Source: Chlamydoabsidia padenii (Eukaryota; Mucoromycota; Mucoromycetes; Mucorales; Cunninghamellaceae). From it: a DNA stretch of 64,000 nt. Shown here piece by piece: positions 24,501-37,682 of the stretch. Location: contig JAIWND010000060.1 in NCBI GenBank assembly GCA_025330725.1, positions 29,973 to 93,972 on the forward strand. The letters run 5' to 3'. The notes under the pieces were generated by a model. The model saw only the letters and a program-made list of their open reading frames with translations, was not told the DNA's origin and did no database searches. Each line of letters begins with the position of its first letter. The first letter of the stretch is position 1. A program made the position numbers and the translations under genes.

Positions 24501-25197
24501 CCTCCTCGTAATCCTAAAAAGGATCATCTTATCAATATAAAGATTTATATCCAATCTTATCTGTAAGTTAGGCGGTTCACTTTTTTTTTTTTTCATTTTC
24601 CTAATGAAGCTCATACTTTTTTTTTTTTTTTTTTTTTTTTTTTGGCTACATAGATTCATGGGTAGTATGCAAACCATTTGTTCTCTTGGTATGTTTTTTT
24701 ACTATATGAAATCCGCAACAAGTTTAGGCTGGTATGACTTTGTTGGTACTTACAGTGCAGGCCCTTGGATCCGGAACGGAGCTTCCGATAGTATGCCCAC
24801 ATTTGGACAAGACCCTGCAGGCAACTTGCTGTCAGCTAGTGAATTCCAATGGCAACTTCAGATTGGTCAATGCGTTACTTTTGTTACTTTGGTCATTCTC
24901 CAATGGGGTAACATCTTATCCGTACGTAATCGCCGTTTGTCCATCCTTCAAGGTGATCCTTTACGTCCCCGTCGCCGAAATCTCTGGTTGTTTCTCGGCA
25001 TGTTCGCTTCTCTTGTTACTGCCATCATCGTCACCGAAGTCCCTTGGTTCCAACAAATCATGCAGACTGGCCCTGTACCTATCCGTCACTGGTTTTTGCC
25101 TTTACCTTTGGCTCTCGGTATTATTGTCATGGATGATTTGCGTAAACTCATTGTCAGAGTCTGCCCCAACAGTATTGTAGCCAAGATTGCTTGGTAG
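21513..25197 (+). CDS. Na+/K+-ATPase-like type IIC P-type ATPase
   Basis: This is an ATP-driven cation pump of the plasma or internal membrane. Six exons (21513-21934, 22005-22113, 22181-22559, 22632-22782, 22880-24562, 24654-25197) total 3288 nt, giving 1095 residues. Landmarks are an N-terminal cytosolic region with [19 protein letters not shown], the actuator motif [11 protein letters not shown] (about residue 260), and [14 protein letters not shown] in TM4 (about 381). The phosphorylation site [13 protein letters not shown] (about 425), nucleotide-binding FVKGAPDIL, hinge [20 protein letters not shown] (about 777) and six C-terminal helices follow. The PEGL typical of animal Na/K pumps is PEGV here, and TGDHP is TGDFG. 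Transported ions cannot be assigned from sequence alone. Confidence 0.92.
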
Positions 25198-25480
25198 ATC
25201 ATCCTTTTTTTTCGAAAGATAGATTCATTCATAGATTTCCCACCCAAACACCACACACATTTTGTAATATAGCACATCACTCTTGTTTTTCTCCCTTCTT
25301 TTTTAATGATCTCTCACTAAATAAACCAAACCTATTTTGTATTAACGCATATTGTATTGTCCCGCATCATCATATTACTACCATACCACTGATACACCAA
25401 TCCATAGTTTAATATTATTATTAATATTATTAATATATATATTAACTCTTTTTAAAAAACATCGTCAGCAAAAATCTAAC

Positions 25481-26638
<1,158 letters not shown>

Positions 26639-26867
26639 TATTGTTTTGTTACTTTATGTGGGTAAATAGAGTGACAGTGACAAAAAGAGAATGAATTTAT
26701 ATAAAAAAAGGGGAGAGGAAAAGAAAATCCAGGGCAAGGTCTTATTTTTTTCAAGGTTGTGACCCCCAGTCGACGAAGGGTTTCATTATTTAGAACTCAG
26801 TCGAGGTGGGCTGTCTACAAATAGCGTTCTACGATAATAAAAATTTAAACGCCCTCTTTTTCCCACA

Positions 26868-27250
26868 ATGAATGGGCAACTATTTTACAATGACACCCAA
26901 TCCTTGTTTAAAGATCAATCCAGAGTAGAAGATGCCATTGACTTTGACAAAGTATTAGCTACTGCTGGTGGTGAAGAAGAGTAAGTTTAACAAAAAGGGA
27001 AAGGCAAAAAAGAAACTGACTCATTTTACTTTTAGATTGAAGTTGTCACGCAATGTCCACGAACTCTCTGAATTCTTTGTGGATCCAGTCTTATTTTCTC
27101 TGCTGCGGGGATATAACGAAAGGCCGGAAGAAAGATCTACCACTCACTCAACAGTAAAACAAATTGGTGGAACGACAAGTAATAATAAGGATAAAAACTG
27201 TGTACGGATACCTCAAGCCAAGGACGTGTTGCCGCACCGAGTACTGGATG

Positions 27251-27285
<35 letters not shown>

Positions 27286-28508
27286 GAAGAAGAAGGAACA
27301 CGGGAAGATGACAACAATCAATCAGTAAATACTGGCAGGACACGTGAAACCGTCACAATACTAACTACTGGGTTGCAGCAGGCCCCACATATACCCGCTG
27401 GAGATTTTCAGAAAAACGAAATTGAAGGCGACGATGACGATGACGGCGACGATGACGATGACAATAATGATATTGACTACAACACCAGAGCGCATCCTGA
27501 TATTCCCAAAACACTCCTATCGAAAAAGTTTTTGGCCATGGTGACTCGATTGGATCAAAGCAGTCTTCGAACGATCAAGAAAAAGTACTTGCTGGAAGTG
27601 CCACCGCGACTACGGATGCCTTACAACTATGCTATTCTTCGACAAAACGACGACAACAACGACAGTAACAACAGCAACAGCAAAAGGAAGAAAAACACCA
27701 GATTGCCAAAAAAAAAACACCCTTCCTCCACCTCAGAGCAACAATCTATCAAAAAACGACCTCGATATAAACAACATCAACAATTGATATTCGCCTTTTC
27801 GATATATCAAGCCCATTTACCTAGCAAAAAACTACAAGATTTTAATCTTCTGGGCAGTCAAACGTTGACGGATGTCAGGGATGCGATTTATTGTCGAATG
27901 GATTTCTCAGCTCATGGTGATCGAGAGGATCGACAACCCGACGGCAAAGTCATCAACACATTACACCAAAAACTCTCACCAAGTTTCTTTTATATTGAAA
28001 ACACATTTTATAGTGATCAACGACGAGGGCAACGACAACCCAATATTCCGGTACGACAATGGCTCATGGAACAACAATGTGGGGATTCTTCACTACCGCC
28101 AAATCAACAAGATATGAATAGTGTAGCGCTTCGAGACATGACATTGGAATTAAACCGACCTTATCTTTTTGATCATCAAGATCATTGTCAACATGTTGTC
28201 ATGGTCCGTGATATCAGGTAATCACGAAAAAGATTAAAATGGATAAATCTGACCTTTTTTTCAGACTTTTGGAATCCAGTGATGAACAAGATCCTGACAA
28301 ATACCCTGTGGTGACTTATAGTTGGCGATATACAAGATACAAATGCACCATGTGTATGATTTATCCGGCCGTGTATGTGACCACCAATGATTATCTTAGT
28401 GGCTTCTCTCCTTGTTACTTTTGTGAACGGTGCCATCGTCCATTCCATTTTGATGAAAACGGTGATCCTGTTACTACTTTCAATATTTATACTTATCATG
28501 GTACTTGA
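26868..28508 (+). CDS. SNAPC3: snRNA-activating protein complex subunit 3 (SNAP50) homologue
   Basis: In animals and plants this subunit binds the proximal sequence element of snRNA promoters for Pol II and Pol III. Three exons (26868-26980, 27036-28217, 28265-28508) total 1539 nt, giving 512 residues. The middle is low complexity (poly-Gln, Asp-rich, Lys-rich). The conserved C-terminal half has FAFSIYQAHLPSKKLQDFNL, GSQTLTDVRDAIYCRMDF, SPSFFYIENTFYSDQR and VVTYSWRYTRYKC. The family's C-terminal zinc-binding module follows: KCTMCMIYPAVYV, PCYFCERCHRPFHF. Its presence suggests the fungus retains PSE/SNAPc-type snRNA transcription, which many Dikarya lack. Confidence 0.88.
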
Positions 28509-28561
28509 TCTTGTTACTGCTCTTTAATAAAAAAAACAAAAACAAAAACAAAATGGATCAA

Positions 28562-28562
<1 letters not shown>

Positions 28563-28637
<75 letters not shown>
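28563..28637. repeat. (TG)n microsatellite downstream of SNAPC3
   Basis: About 37 TG units run immediately after the SNAPC3 stop and a short A/C-rich stretch. Confidence 0.97.
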
Positions 28638-28645
<8 letters not shown>

Positions 28646-29142
28646 TTGACGACTTTGTGGTCGAGTGATTATGAGTTTATTCTTGATTCCGAATCGATTA
28701 CACAAGTTCAAAAAAATTTAGCATTCGATATGATTCATGGTGTCTTTGTTTTACTCGCAAAAGCGGTTTCTTCAACTCGGCAATAGCAAGAGGAACATCC
28801 TCACATGAATCATTTGTACTATGTTATAATTCATGTTTAGCGTGATAGCATAAGTGCTCTTTCATTAATTTTTTTTGAGATACAATTAACAAATCACGGC
28901 CACATGTACGTAGCATTCATGACTACCACTTCGTTAAATTTTCTTGCCAACTGTATGCATCGTGGGTTGGTGAAAATCCTCAATCCAATCGAAATTGTGA
29001 CTAAAATTTTTTGTGGCGACCAAACCGATGTGCTCCGAACTCCTTAGGATTTTGCTGGGGTGGCTGAAAACCCCTCTCTCACACACAAATTTTTTTCATC
29101 TCAGTTCTTCTTCCTTCCTTTACTCTATCACATTACGATCCC
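28638..29142. other. Spacer between SNAPC3 and YTM1
   Basis: No supported gene or RNA was found. The stretch before 29143 is CT-rich, as expected of a fungal promoter/leader. Confidence 0.4.
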
Positions 29143-30930
29143 ATGTCGACTGAACAAGAACAAGTCCAAGTACGGTTCGTGACGAAACAGCCACAATATG
29201 CCGTTCAGGATGCAGCTATATTGGTTCCTGTCGATTTTAAACGGTATGGATTATCCGAGATCATTAACAATTTACTTGGACTAGGTAAGTTCTTTATACT
29301 TTTTTTTAATACTCGCCAAAACTCACTTTTTTGTTTTCTCTTTTCTAGTAGATAAACCTATTCCTTTCGAATTTTTGATCGATGGAGAAATCTTGCGATC
29401 CAGTATCACTGATTACCTCACTTCTCAACAACTTTCAACGGTAAGTCTCGAATCTAGATCAAGATCTAGATCTATCCCCAAACTCCATCGCTTATTTTAA
29501 ACCTCATAGGAAAACTTGATCACAATCGAATATATGGAATCTATGCTTCCTCCTACTCCTCTCACCTCTTTCCAACACGATGACTGGATTTCTTCTGTAA
29601 ATGGATGTGAGAGGTAAAAGAGCAACATAAATTAGAAGACGGTTAACTCATCTTGTATACTATATAGTCTTTTTTTGACAGGATCATATGATAATATGGT
29701 ACGGTTATGGAACTCTTCAGGTGAATGCATAAATACATTGATCGGACATACTGAAGCTGTCAAATCAGTAGCATTTGGTCCTACAACAGGTAAAAACATA
29801 CATAATATAGATAAAGATGTCCTCACCTTTCTTTTTCTTATCTTTAGGGTCATCTACGCTGATCTTCTCTGCCGGTTTGGATCACACTGCTATTGCATGG
29901 CAAATCAGTGAAACTGGTGAAGAGGAATTGTTATACGAATGTCTAGGACATCAATCGGCTATTGAATCCTTGGCTGTCAATGCATCAAAATCACATGTAA
30001 GGAATAAAATCATTTTTAAAAAGAAATGGGAACCACTCACTCTCTTTAATGTTAGTTTGCTACTGCCTCAGCAGATTCCATGATCAAGGTTTGGAAATCG
30101 GATGTACCTGACGAAGATGAACCCACTATGGCAGACAGCGCTCCTAAAAAAAAGAAACGAACAGAAAAGAAAGCTCACTTAACAAAGGTAAAAAAAAAAA
30201 AAAGGGGAATGACAGAGATAGATGATTTAAACTAAGAATATAATTGTTTGACATAGACGCAAGCAGTGACTTTGAATGGCCATGTTGGTGCAGTGAATGC
30301 AGTGGATTTTGATTCAGTAGATACAAACACAGTGTATTCAGGTGGTTGGGATCATTCTATACGATCATGGGATATTGAACAACAAGTGAACGTGACTACA
30401 AAGGTAAAGCAGAGGGAATCAAGTGTACAATGAACTCACATTAATCAATCATTATATATATATATATATATATATAGAATTGTGAAAAGGTTGTGTTGGA
30501 TGTGGATTACTCTAGTGATGCTCGTTTAATTGCCACTGGTCATACAGATAACTTGATCCGTTTATGGGATCCTCGATCAGAAGGTAAGAAAAAAGTATAC
30601 ATTCTCCTCCTTTATTGACATCCACTTTTTTTTTGGGGGGGGGAAACATTAGATGGTGTGAATGTAAAACTTGCATTAAGAGGTCATCAAAGTTGGGTTT
30701 CGTCTGTCTCGTGGGCTCCTCATTCACATTACAGTCTATGCTCTGGATCCTATGATGGTTCCATCCGAATTTGGGATATTCGAAGCAAAGGATCGATCTA
30801 TACCTTAAATGAAGGACAACAACAACAGCAACCTAGCAAAAAGATCTTGGCTATCGACTGGTGTGGTGGTTGCATCCTTAGTGGTGGTGAAGATAAAAAG
30901 CTTGGTTTATTCCAAGCAAAGGCATTTTAA
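29143..30930 (+). CDS. YTM1: Ribosome biogenesis WD40 protein Ytm1/WDR12
   Basis: Ytm1 is part of the Nop7-Erb1-Ytm1 (PeBoW) complex in the nucleolus and is removed from pre-60S particles by the Rea1 ATPase through its N-terminal ubiquitin-like domain. Nine exons (29143-29284, 29349-29440, 29510-29613, 29668-29789, 29848-29996, 30056-30187, 30257-30403, 30478-30583, 30653-30930) total 1272 nt, giving 423 residues. Residues about 8-100 are the UBL (VRFVTKQPQYAVQDAAILVP). WD repeats follow: LFLTGSYDNMVRLWN, FSAGLDHTAIAWQ, ATASADSMIKVW, VYSGGWDHSIRSWD, IATGHTDNLIRLWDPR and LCSGSYDGSIRIWDIR, with a basic insert PKKKKRTEKK. Exon 4 uses the acceptor at 29667, since the nearer AG would break LFLTGSYDN. 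Confidence 0.95.
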
Positions 30931-31040
30931 AATGGACAGCGATAGTACTCCCCCCCCACCTTTTTTTTTTAGAATCGATCAAACAATAAAAAGAATACTT
31001 TATTTTTGTATTGTCATCAACAGAATTACGGACTTTTTCA

Positions 31041-31449
31041 ATGATTCAAATGTGATAGTGGCAAGAATATTAAGGTAGGGATTTCGCACGTAGACTTTTC
31101 CAAAGATTTGGTTCATTCTTTACTGATATATCAGGGGTATACAGCGCAAAAATGGGCTGAACAGTACGAGAGGGTTCTTGATAATATCTTTGAGAAAAGG
31201 AGAAAGACTGGTCGCCCACGCATTATCATTGAGGAACACAAAAAAGCTATTCTTGAGTGCATTGATGAGAACCCTTCAGTCGACTTGGACGACCTGATGA
31301 AGCACTTACGACAAGTATTCACAGAATTAAAAGTATCCAAAAGCACCTTAATTGATTTTGTAAAAAAGCACTGCAGCTTGTCTCTCAAAAAAGCTCGTTT
31401 TCAACCCGTAGTTGGAACAGCGAGGAAAAGATTCAAAATGGAAATTTGA
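31041..31449 (+). pseudogene. Tc1/mariner-type transposase N-terminal fragment
   Basis: An open frame encodes a helix-turn-helix DNA-binding start: IYQGYTAQKWAEQYERVLDN, the hinge GRPRIIIEEHKKAILECIDE, then PSVDLDDLMKHLRQVF and VSKSTLIDFVKKHC. This two-HTH layout with a GRP(R/K) hinge is typical of IS630/Tc1/mariner transposases. The DDE catalytic domain is missing: the frame stops at 31449 and LINE-derived sequence begins soon after. Confidence 0.65.
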
Positions 31450-31599
31450 GATACTTCAAGATTTATGATGAACTTTTGCGGTACGAAAGAGAAGAGGACG
31501 GATCCTAGAAATAATATACATATATATATATACTACATGATGACTATTCAAGTGACTATCTACATAATTCTATTGAAGATGACTATTGCCACTTCCTTT

Positions 31600-32600
31600 C
31601 TCCAAATGCTGTTTTCAAAATGACTTTCCAATGGTACTGCCAAATTGCAGTCATCATCTTTCTGATCCAGGCCAGGAGTTCCTTGTTTTTAGCTGTTGGA
31701 TTAGTTATCTTGTGCCAAATGTCCGCTTGAGATGGAGGGAACGAAGGGCCAGACCTTGCACCCCAAGAAAAAGTGGTAGTCGTCTTCATTTTCTTGTTGA
31801 CAAAAACTACACTTTGTATCGGTTATCATGTCTGTTGATAGTTGTTGCATTATTTCCTTGGTAGATATTGACTCATCAAGGAATCGCCACCACACCGTTG
31901 TTGCCCCGTGAGATAGTTTGATCTTCCAGAATAGTTTCCTGAGTAATACAAGGAAGTCACCAGCCATATGGGATCTTGGTAGGTGGACCAGGTGGATCGA
32001 TAAGCCATTGATATGATGGGTGCATGAGTTGTGATATAGTACCAGGTTTAGCCTTTAAACCTTTAACAAATTCCTGTACTGATGTGTGTAGTGACCGTTC
32101 GGAAGGATCCAATTGATGGTGAAGGCAGAACAGCTACTAATCCACATGCATCGGACAAGCAAGGACGGTCTTTAACTAGTTTTTTAATGGTGTCCTGGTT
32201 AATCCCAATAGTTCCCCACTAGTCAGTGCCGGGGTAATAAAGCAGCAAATCCTTGAGCAAAGGCGTACAATAATCATTAGAATGGATTGGGCGAAGTAGA
32301 CGTTGCAGGTAAATCAATTGGAGTCCTAGTCGTTGAGAATGAGAGTTTACGATGTTCCGTCCACCATATTTATCCCGGAAATAAAGTGTTCTGAATCATA
32401 GCTGTTGCCCGTTGTGCCATTAGTTTCTGTGCAATTGCTTCTTCTTCCCAGATCGTTTCCAGATCGAAGTTTTCTTTTCCCCCAAACTGATCTTTTCTGG
32501 CCAAGACATTAGGAACCCTATTATGTGTACGCGACGATACCATTGTAATCCAAGAACGCTGTCCCTGGTTTGTTTGGTCTACCTCAGGAGGAACATTACT
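31600..32600 (-). pseudogene. LINE 3' remnant with RT-associated zinc finger
   Basis: The minus strand carries a zf-RVT-like block, CSFCQQENEDDYHFFLGC (about 31820), with the C-x2-C-x7-H-x4-C spacing found C-terminal to LINE reverse transcriptases. Upstream is a helical region (EEEAIAQKLMAQRATAMIQ, about 32430-32380) and ISLLSITTTTSAFNIDMTSN in the same orientation. Frameshifts and stops are frequent. The left edge near 31550 is a (TA)n-rich stretch that could be the 3' tail. The right edge near the FHIT-like gene is uncertain. Confidence 0.55.
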
Positions 32601-32757
32601 TGTCATGTCGATGTTGAAGGCAGATGTTGTAGTAGTAATGGATAAGAGAGAGATAATATAAGGGTAAACTTTTAGCCGACCAAAAAGTGTTTTTAATTTG
32701 AAAGAGCCTTTTAATCGGAAAGAGCCAGAAGAATTTTGGTACTCCAGTTCTTTAACA

Positions 32758-33462
32758 ATGTCAAATATTTTCAAGTTTGGGCCACATATTATACCTGAAA
32801 CGCAAGTTTTTTTCAAGTCAACTCACTGCTTGGGACTTGTGAACTTGAAACCAGTATTAACGTAATACGACAATCTACAAGTAGAAGGAATCAAAGGTGA
32901 TCACTGACAAGTTTTTTTTTTTTTTTTTTTTTTTTTTTCGCTTCCTTTATAGTGGTCGTATCCTTTTTATGCTTGGCCAATATATGAATTATTGTACAAT
33001 GAATTTCCTTAACAAGTAAACCAAATCTTTTATTTTTAGATGTACTTGTTGTAAGCAAACGTTTAGTTGCAAGATTTAAAGACTTGAACTCTACCGAGGC
33101 GACAGATATGATCCTGAGTGCAAAAAAAATCTGCTCTGTCCTGGAAAAACATTATCAAGCCAGCTCTATTACTCTTACGATGCAAGATGGTCCTGAAGCT
33201 GGACAAACGGTAAATTTTCCTTTACGATAAAGATAATACGTGTGATTAAACAAATTTATTGAGGAAGGTACCACATGTCCATATGCATATTATCCCTAGA
33301 CAAAAGCATGACTATGCCAACAATGACGATATATACGAAGATTTGGATGAAAAGAGTCACGAAGAAAATACTCGACCCAAGGGTGCTGATAATGACTTTA
33401 GAAAGCCAAGATCAGCGGCTGATATGAAAGAAGAAGCTGATCGTTTGCGTTTACTATTTTAA
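32758..33462 (+). CDS. FHIT: HIT-family dinucleoside polyphosphate hydrolase (FHIT/Hnt2/Aph1-like), with 5-nt microexon
   Basis: The enzyme cleaves Ap3A/Ap4A-type dinucleotides. The model has four exons: 32758-32861, 32953-32957 (TGGTC, 5 nt), 33040-33209 and 33268-33462. They total 474 nt, giving 157 residues. The N-terminus MSNIFKFGPHIIPETQVFFK and THCLGLVNLKPVL precede the microexon, which supplies T-G and the first base of His in the family motif (P/T)GHVLVVSKR. Then come QDGPEAGQTVPHVHMHIIPR, with the catalytic histidine triad HVHMH, and a Lys/Asp-rich tail. Introns of 91 and 82 bp flank the microexon, with AG before and GT after. Skipping it breaks the frame. Confidence 0.88.
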
Positions 33463-33474
33463 AGGAACTAAAAA

Positions 33475-34487
33475 TTAAACTATATACGTATCAATTCCGG
33501 CAGACTTCAAAATTGTTTCTTCTAAATTAGTATCTGCTTCGGTGCCATACACCTGCAGCAAAAAGAAGAGATCAGTATGTATCCCGTACAAGTGTATTTA
33601 TTTTTTAATTTAAACTTACGCTAGACACGAACTTTGCCAAAGCTTTATACGATATCTCAGCCTTCGACCGAGATCCCCATTGATAAGTGTATTCCTCCTC
33701 ATCTTTAAATCGGTGCAAATAACCCTGTTTCACGTACAGTGTAAGCAGCTTATCCAGATCTCCAAAATCAGATGATTGATCTTTTACGCCCACCTTGTCC
33801 AAGTAGCTTTTTAGTTGAACTTGGGAGGTTTGACAAAAAATCAAGCTTTAGCATCATTCTGTTAATTCAATTCATAACCTCTTATTAGACATACCTTCAC
33901 CAAGTTCTTGCTCGTTCACAAATATAATACTCAAGATAAAATAAAGTAAACCCATAGAAGCATATTCCTCGTCTGTTTCGTGTAGAATTTGATGTGCTTC
34001 TAGCTCCTTATTCAGACAGTTGTACAGGATGAAACTATTTGTTGACTGGGGTTTCGCTTGAGGTGCCTGCACTTCAGAAGAATTTGGTTGTTGAGATTGT
34101 GTTGCCCTATTTTTGCCTATCTTGTCTCGCACAGGTATTTCTAACAAATCCATGCCGAAAATCTCTACCAGTTGTTCTTTTGCCTTTTTGAAGACAGTAT
34201 TGAATTGACGAGAGTGTTCATGAAGAATTTTCTTATTAATGTCTTCTTTTCGAATGATCATCTTCTTGTATTCACAAGCCAAAGCATATCTGACCACGTC
34301 TTTGACCTTGCGATTCAGTTCCTAGGGCAGAAAATTGGTGAATGGTTCAACTATGTAAAATTATTTCTTTTGTTGTTAAACTTACCTCATCATTCCCCAC
34401 AGAAGATGAAACTAGTTTTCGCAACAAACTTTCGGATTGGAGCCAATCATCAATTTCCGATCGTTGGCGTTTCAATGCTTGAGACAT
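33475..34487 (-). CDS. NSE3: Smc5/6 complex subunit Nse3 (MAGE domain)
   Basis: Nse3 binds Nse1 and Nse4 and contacts DNA in the Smc5/6 genome-stability complex. Four exons (34487-34386, 34321-33895, 33819-33620, 33552-33475) total 807 nt, giving 268 residues. After MSQALKRQRSEIDDWLQSES comes the MAGE homology domain: VVRYALACEYKKMIIRKEDI, FKKAKEQLVEIFGMDLLEIP, ASMGLLYFILSIIFVNEQEL, VQLKSYLDKVGV, LLTLYVKQGYLHRFKD and YQWGSRSKAEISYKALAKFV. The gene converges on the FHIT-like gene with only 12 bp between stop codons. Harbinger-A inserted 216 bp upstream of its start. Confidence 0.88.
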
Positions 34488-37421
34488 GCTTGAATTTGAT
34501 TATGAGAGTGTTAATAGCAATGGAACGCAAAAATTTTACATATTAATTGTCCATGACGTGTCGCGTCGTGTCGCACAAGATCGCCGTCTGAAATGGCGTT
34601 CGTATTCACACAGGACCTTAGTCTTAATTGGTACGGTTAATTTTTTGTTTTTGGTACGACTTGTAAATAAATTTGACAAAATTATTCTTTATCAGAGACC
34701 TTGGGTGCTCTCATCGTGCACTAATTGCATCCCCGTATTTCGATGTCTTGGATGAATTATTAACCGATTATTTGGATGTCTTAAGTCTGCCCCCCCATAA
34801 ATTTCAATCCCAGTTCCTTTTCTTCACGACAAATATAACTTTCTTTTTGTTTGTTTCTGCTATTTGTTCTTTATTCGGTTTAGACATGTAGGCATCGCTT
34901 TAATACAAAAAAAAAAAAAAATAGACATGTAAGCTTCGGCTTGGATGAATGTAATAGCATAACTATAGATGTCTTTTTTTTTTTAAATATAGTCACCCAT
35001 TATCATTTACAACAATTATTATTGACAATAAAAATGATTCACATTCACGATACTACAAGTATTAACGAAGGACTGGCTCCCTCACAAATCCGAAGTGTTA
35101 TGATAATTACGCAGCCCATATATGTGCGGCGCGATTGTTGGACAGCATGCATGGTCAAATTGAAAGAGCTGTGCGCTTGCCATTGGATACCGGGTAAGAT
35201 CATCAATCACACAGGCCAGCCAAACGATAGCCTGAAAATCTATCAAGGTAATCCAGCACCTCTCACTCCAGAGATATTGCAAAGACAAAGCAACAGAAGC
35301 ATTATCTTTAGTCAAGCCTTCAAATGCCACCGATCTGGCAAGTATGACTCCAAGAAAACGGTCCGGCTCCACCAAAAACCAACCAAAAAAATTGGGTGTC
35401 AAGGATTAATAATGGTGAGGTGCTTCACTAATAGTCCAGGGATAGTGAAAATCACTATGGAAAAAAAATCATTCCCAGGACCATGTTCCTGGTAGTGATG
35501 AGGATATCCGCAATGTCAGCTTATCTTCTGACGTGATAAAAACGCTTGATCAAAGACTAACATATACCCGCGATGTCAGATCAGTGTTAGATGACATGCT
35601 ACATCAGATGGAGCCGGCCGAGGCTCGCTACCGCCGGCCACACTACGAAGACGTTTACAATTTGCTTCGTCAAAAAAGTACCTCGGCGTACAAAAAGGAC
35701 TGTCGTATACGGCAGTAGTTTATTTTTATTTTATTTTTTATTGAAGTGATTGATCTCGAAGTGAGCAATCAAGTCAAGTTTTTATTTTTATTTTTTCAGG
35801 AACCATACAAGTATATCCGTATGGTAACACAGTAGTTGAAGATGATCACATTCGGACTACGAATGTGGGGGCTTAACTGATGGGACAAACACTTATTAGA
35901 GATAGAAAAACAGTAACAGACTTTTTTTCTTCTTCACTTGAATAAACAAGCTCATTACGTCTCGTAATCACGTCCCATATCACAAGGACGACGATGACCA
36001 TGTTACCTTCGACAAGTGGATGGAGGAACTTCGCTTGAAGAACTATAAAATTTTTATAGGAGCTATACATGAGTACGGGCCCAGTCTAAACAAATTTGCA
36101 AAAGGTTTCCAATCACCTGCCCAATACGATGTTATGGCAAACAACATTCTTCCATACTCCATGGATGCAACATACAAGCTTGTCAAAGACAATCGTATCG
36201 TTTTGTATACGTTGGTTGTAAGACATTTACATACTGGACTCGGATACCCTGTGGTATATCTTCTAACCAATGATCAAGGAAGTACGCCTCTCATTAAATG
36301 GCTTTAATTTTTACGGGATGTCTCTGGAATGAAACCTGCCCAGATCACGATCGATATCTGTCCCACAGAATCATCAGCAATACAAAGCGCCTTTCCTGAC
36401 ACCGATATCCGGTACTGCTCTTTCCATGTCATCCGCGCCTGGCAAAATCAGCTATCAGACAAAGTCGAGTTGGTCAATACCTCGACAGCCGATCAGAAAA
36501 GATATCGTAAACACATGGAAGACCAGTTGCGATCAATCATTCGCATGACGGACAAAAACCAATTCGACCAAGCAGTGGCATCTTTCTTGCGGGAACATCA
36601 ACAAGAACATCGCTTCATCAGCTATTTTAAAAGAGACTGGCTCAACAGCATACGTTACCCTGATAATCTGAAAGCATGGAGCAAGGCATATCATAGCAAC
36701 ATCCAACACAATCACATGGATACTAACAACTTTGTAGAAAGCTGGCATAATCAGCTCAAAACGGTTTTCATGAAAAGAAAACGAAATCAGAGGATGGATC
36801 GGTTGGCGCTTATCCTTATTTCAGACGTAGAATTTTATCATCACAACCAACTTGAACGAATTTCAAGACAGGTTGGCAGGATGGGTCCCTTCCACCGTGA
36901 ACTGGCTATCCGCTCTGCTCGTGCCGACCTAATATCTGAGGATATTTTGCACCAGGTTGTTGTTTGCGACGAAGAAAATCCGAGTGGTAACACATACAAA
37001 GTCAAATCAGGAGCGTCGAGCAATGTGATGCATAACGTCCATATAATCGATAGTAAGATCCACAATTGCACTTGTTTGGATTACCAACACAGATTAAGCC
37101 CTTGCAAGCGTATGTATATGGTCCACCGGGTGGAAAAAACTATTCCTTTGTACATCCCTTCGGCACTAACTGTTCCGATCAATTCGTTCGTTACTGAAGA
37201 AGGTGAAGAAGATCAAGAACAGGAAGGTGAAGATGACACTGAAAATGAAGAAGGTGAAGGTGGTAGTGAAGAAAACAGCGATGTTGAAGGAGTTGATGGT
37301 GAAGATATCGATGTAAGGCGAAGAATAAGGGCACAAGACTTTGTTAACACGACAAATGATTTTTTCACAACATTTTACCACTCCCGTCAAGATTTTGTTG
37401 CACTTCAAGATAGTTTGACAG

Positions 37422-37650
37422 TGTTGTAGTGGTGGTTATATAAATAAAGACTGTATGAATACTGAGTCAAAGGTGTGGGTCAAGTTTATTAGATAAAAAT
37501 GAGAGAGAGAAGAAAACAGTAATACAAAAACTACTCCCCGGATATAACAACAGGGCTGCAGGCAGAGGGACTGCTCTAGAATAATTTTATCCGAGCTGAG
37601 TATTCCAGCATGTAGCACAATTGTTACTAAATGCCTGTTAGAATACGACA
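37422..37650 (-). repeat. 3' LTR of the Ty3 element
   Basis: This 229-bp copy matches the 5' LTR throughout by eye. It contains an AATAAAGAC stretch and a TATATAAATA stretch near its low-coordinate end. Confidence 0.95.
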
Positions 37651-37682
37651 TAACCCCCCTCCAGCTTAGAAGAAGGGTGCTT

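Noticed and set aside
28505..28786. 93-aa ORF across the (TG)n repeat
   Set aside because: Most of it is Cys-Val repeat from the microsatellite, with no start context or domain.
32370..32816. 148-aa minus-strand ORF over the FHIT-like first exon
   Set aside because: Its N-terminal third is the antisense of the conserved FHIT exon. Only the lower part may belong to the LINE remnant.
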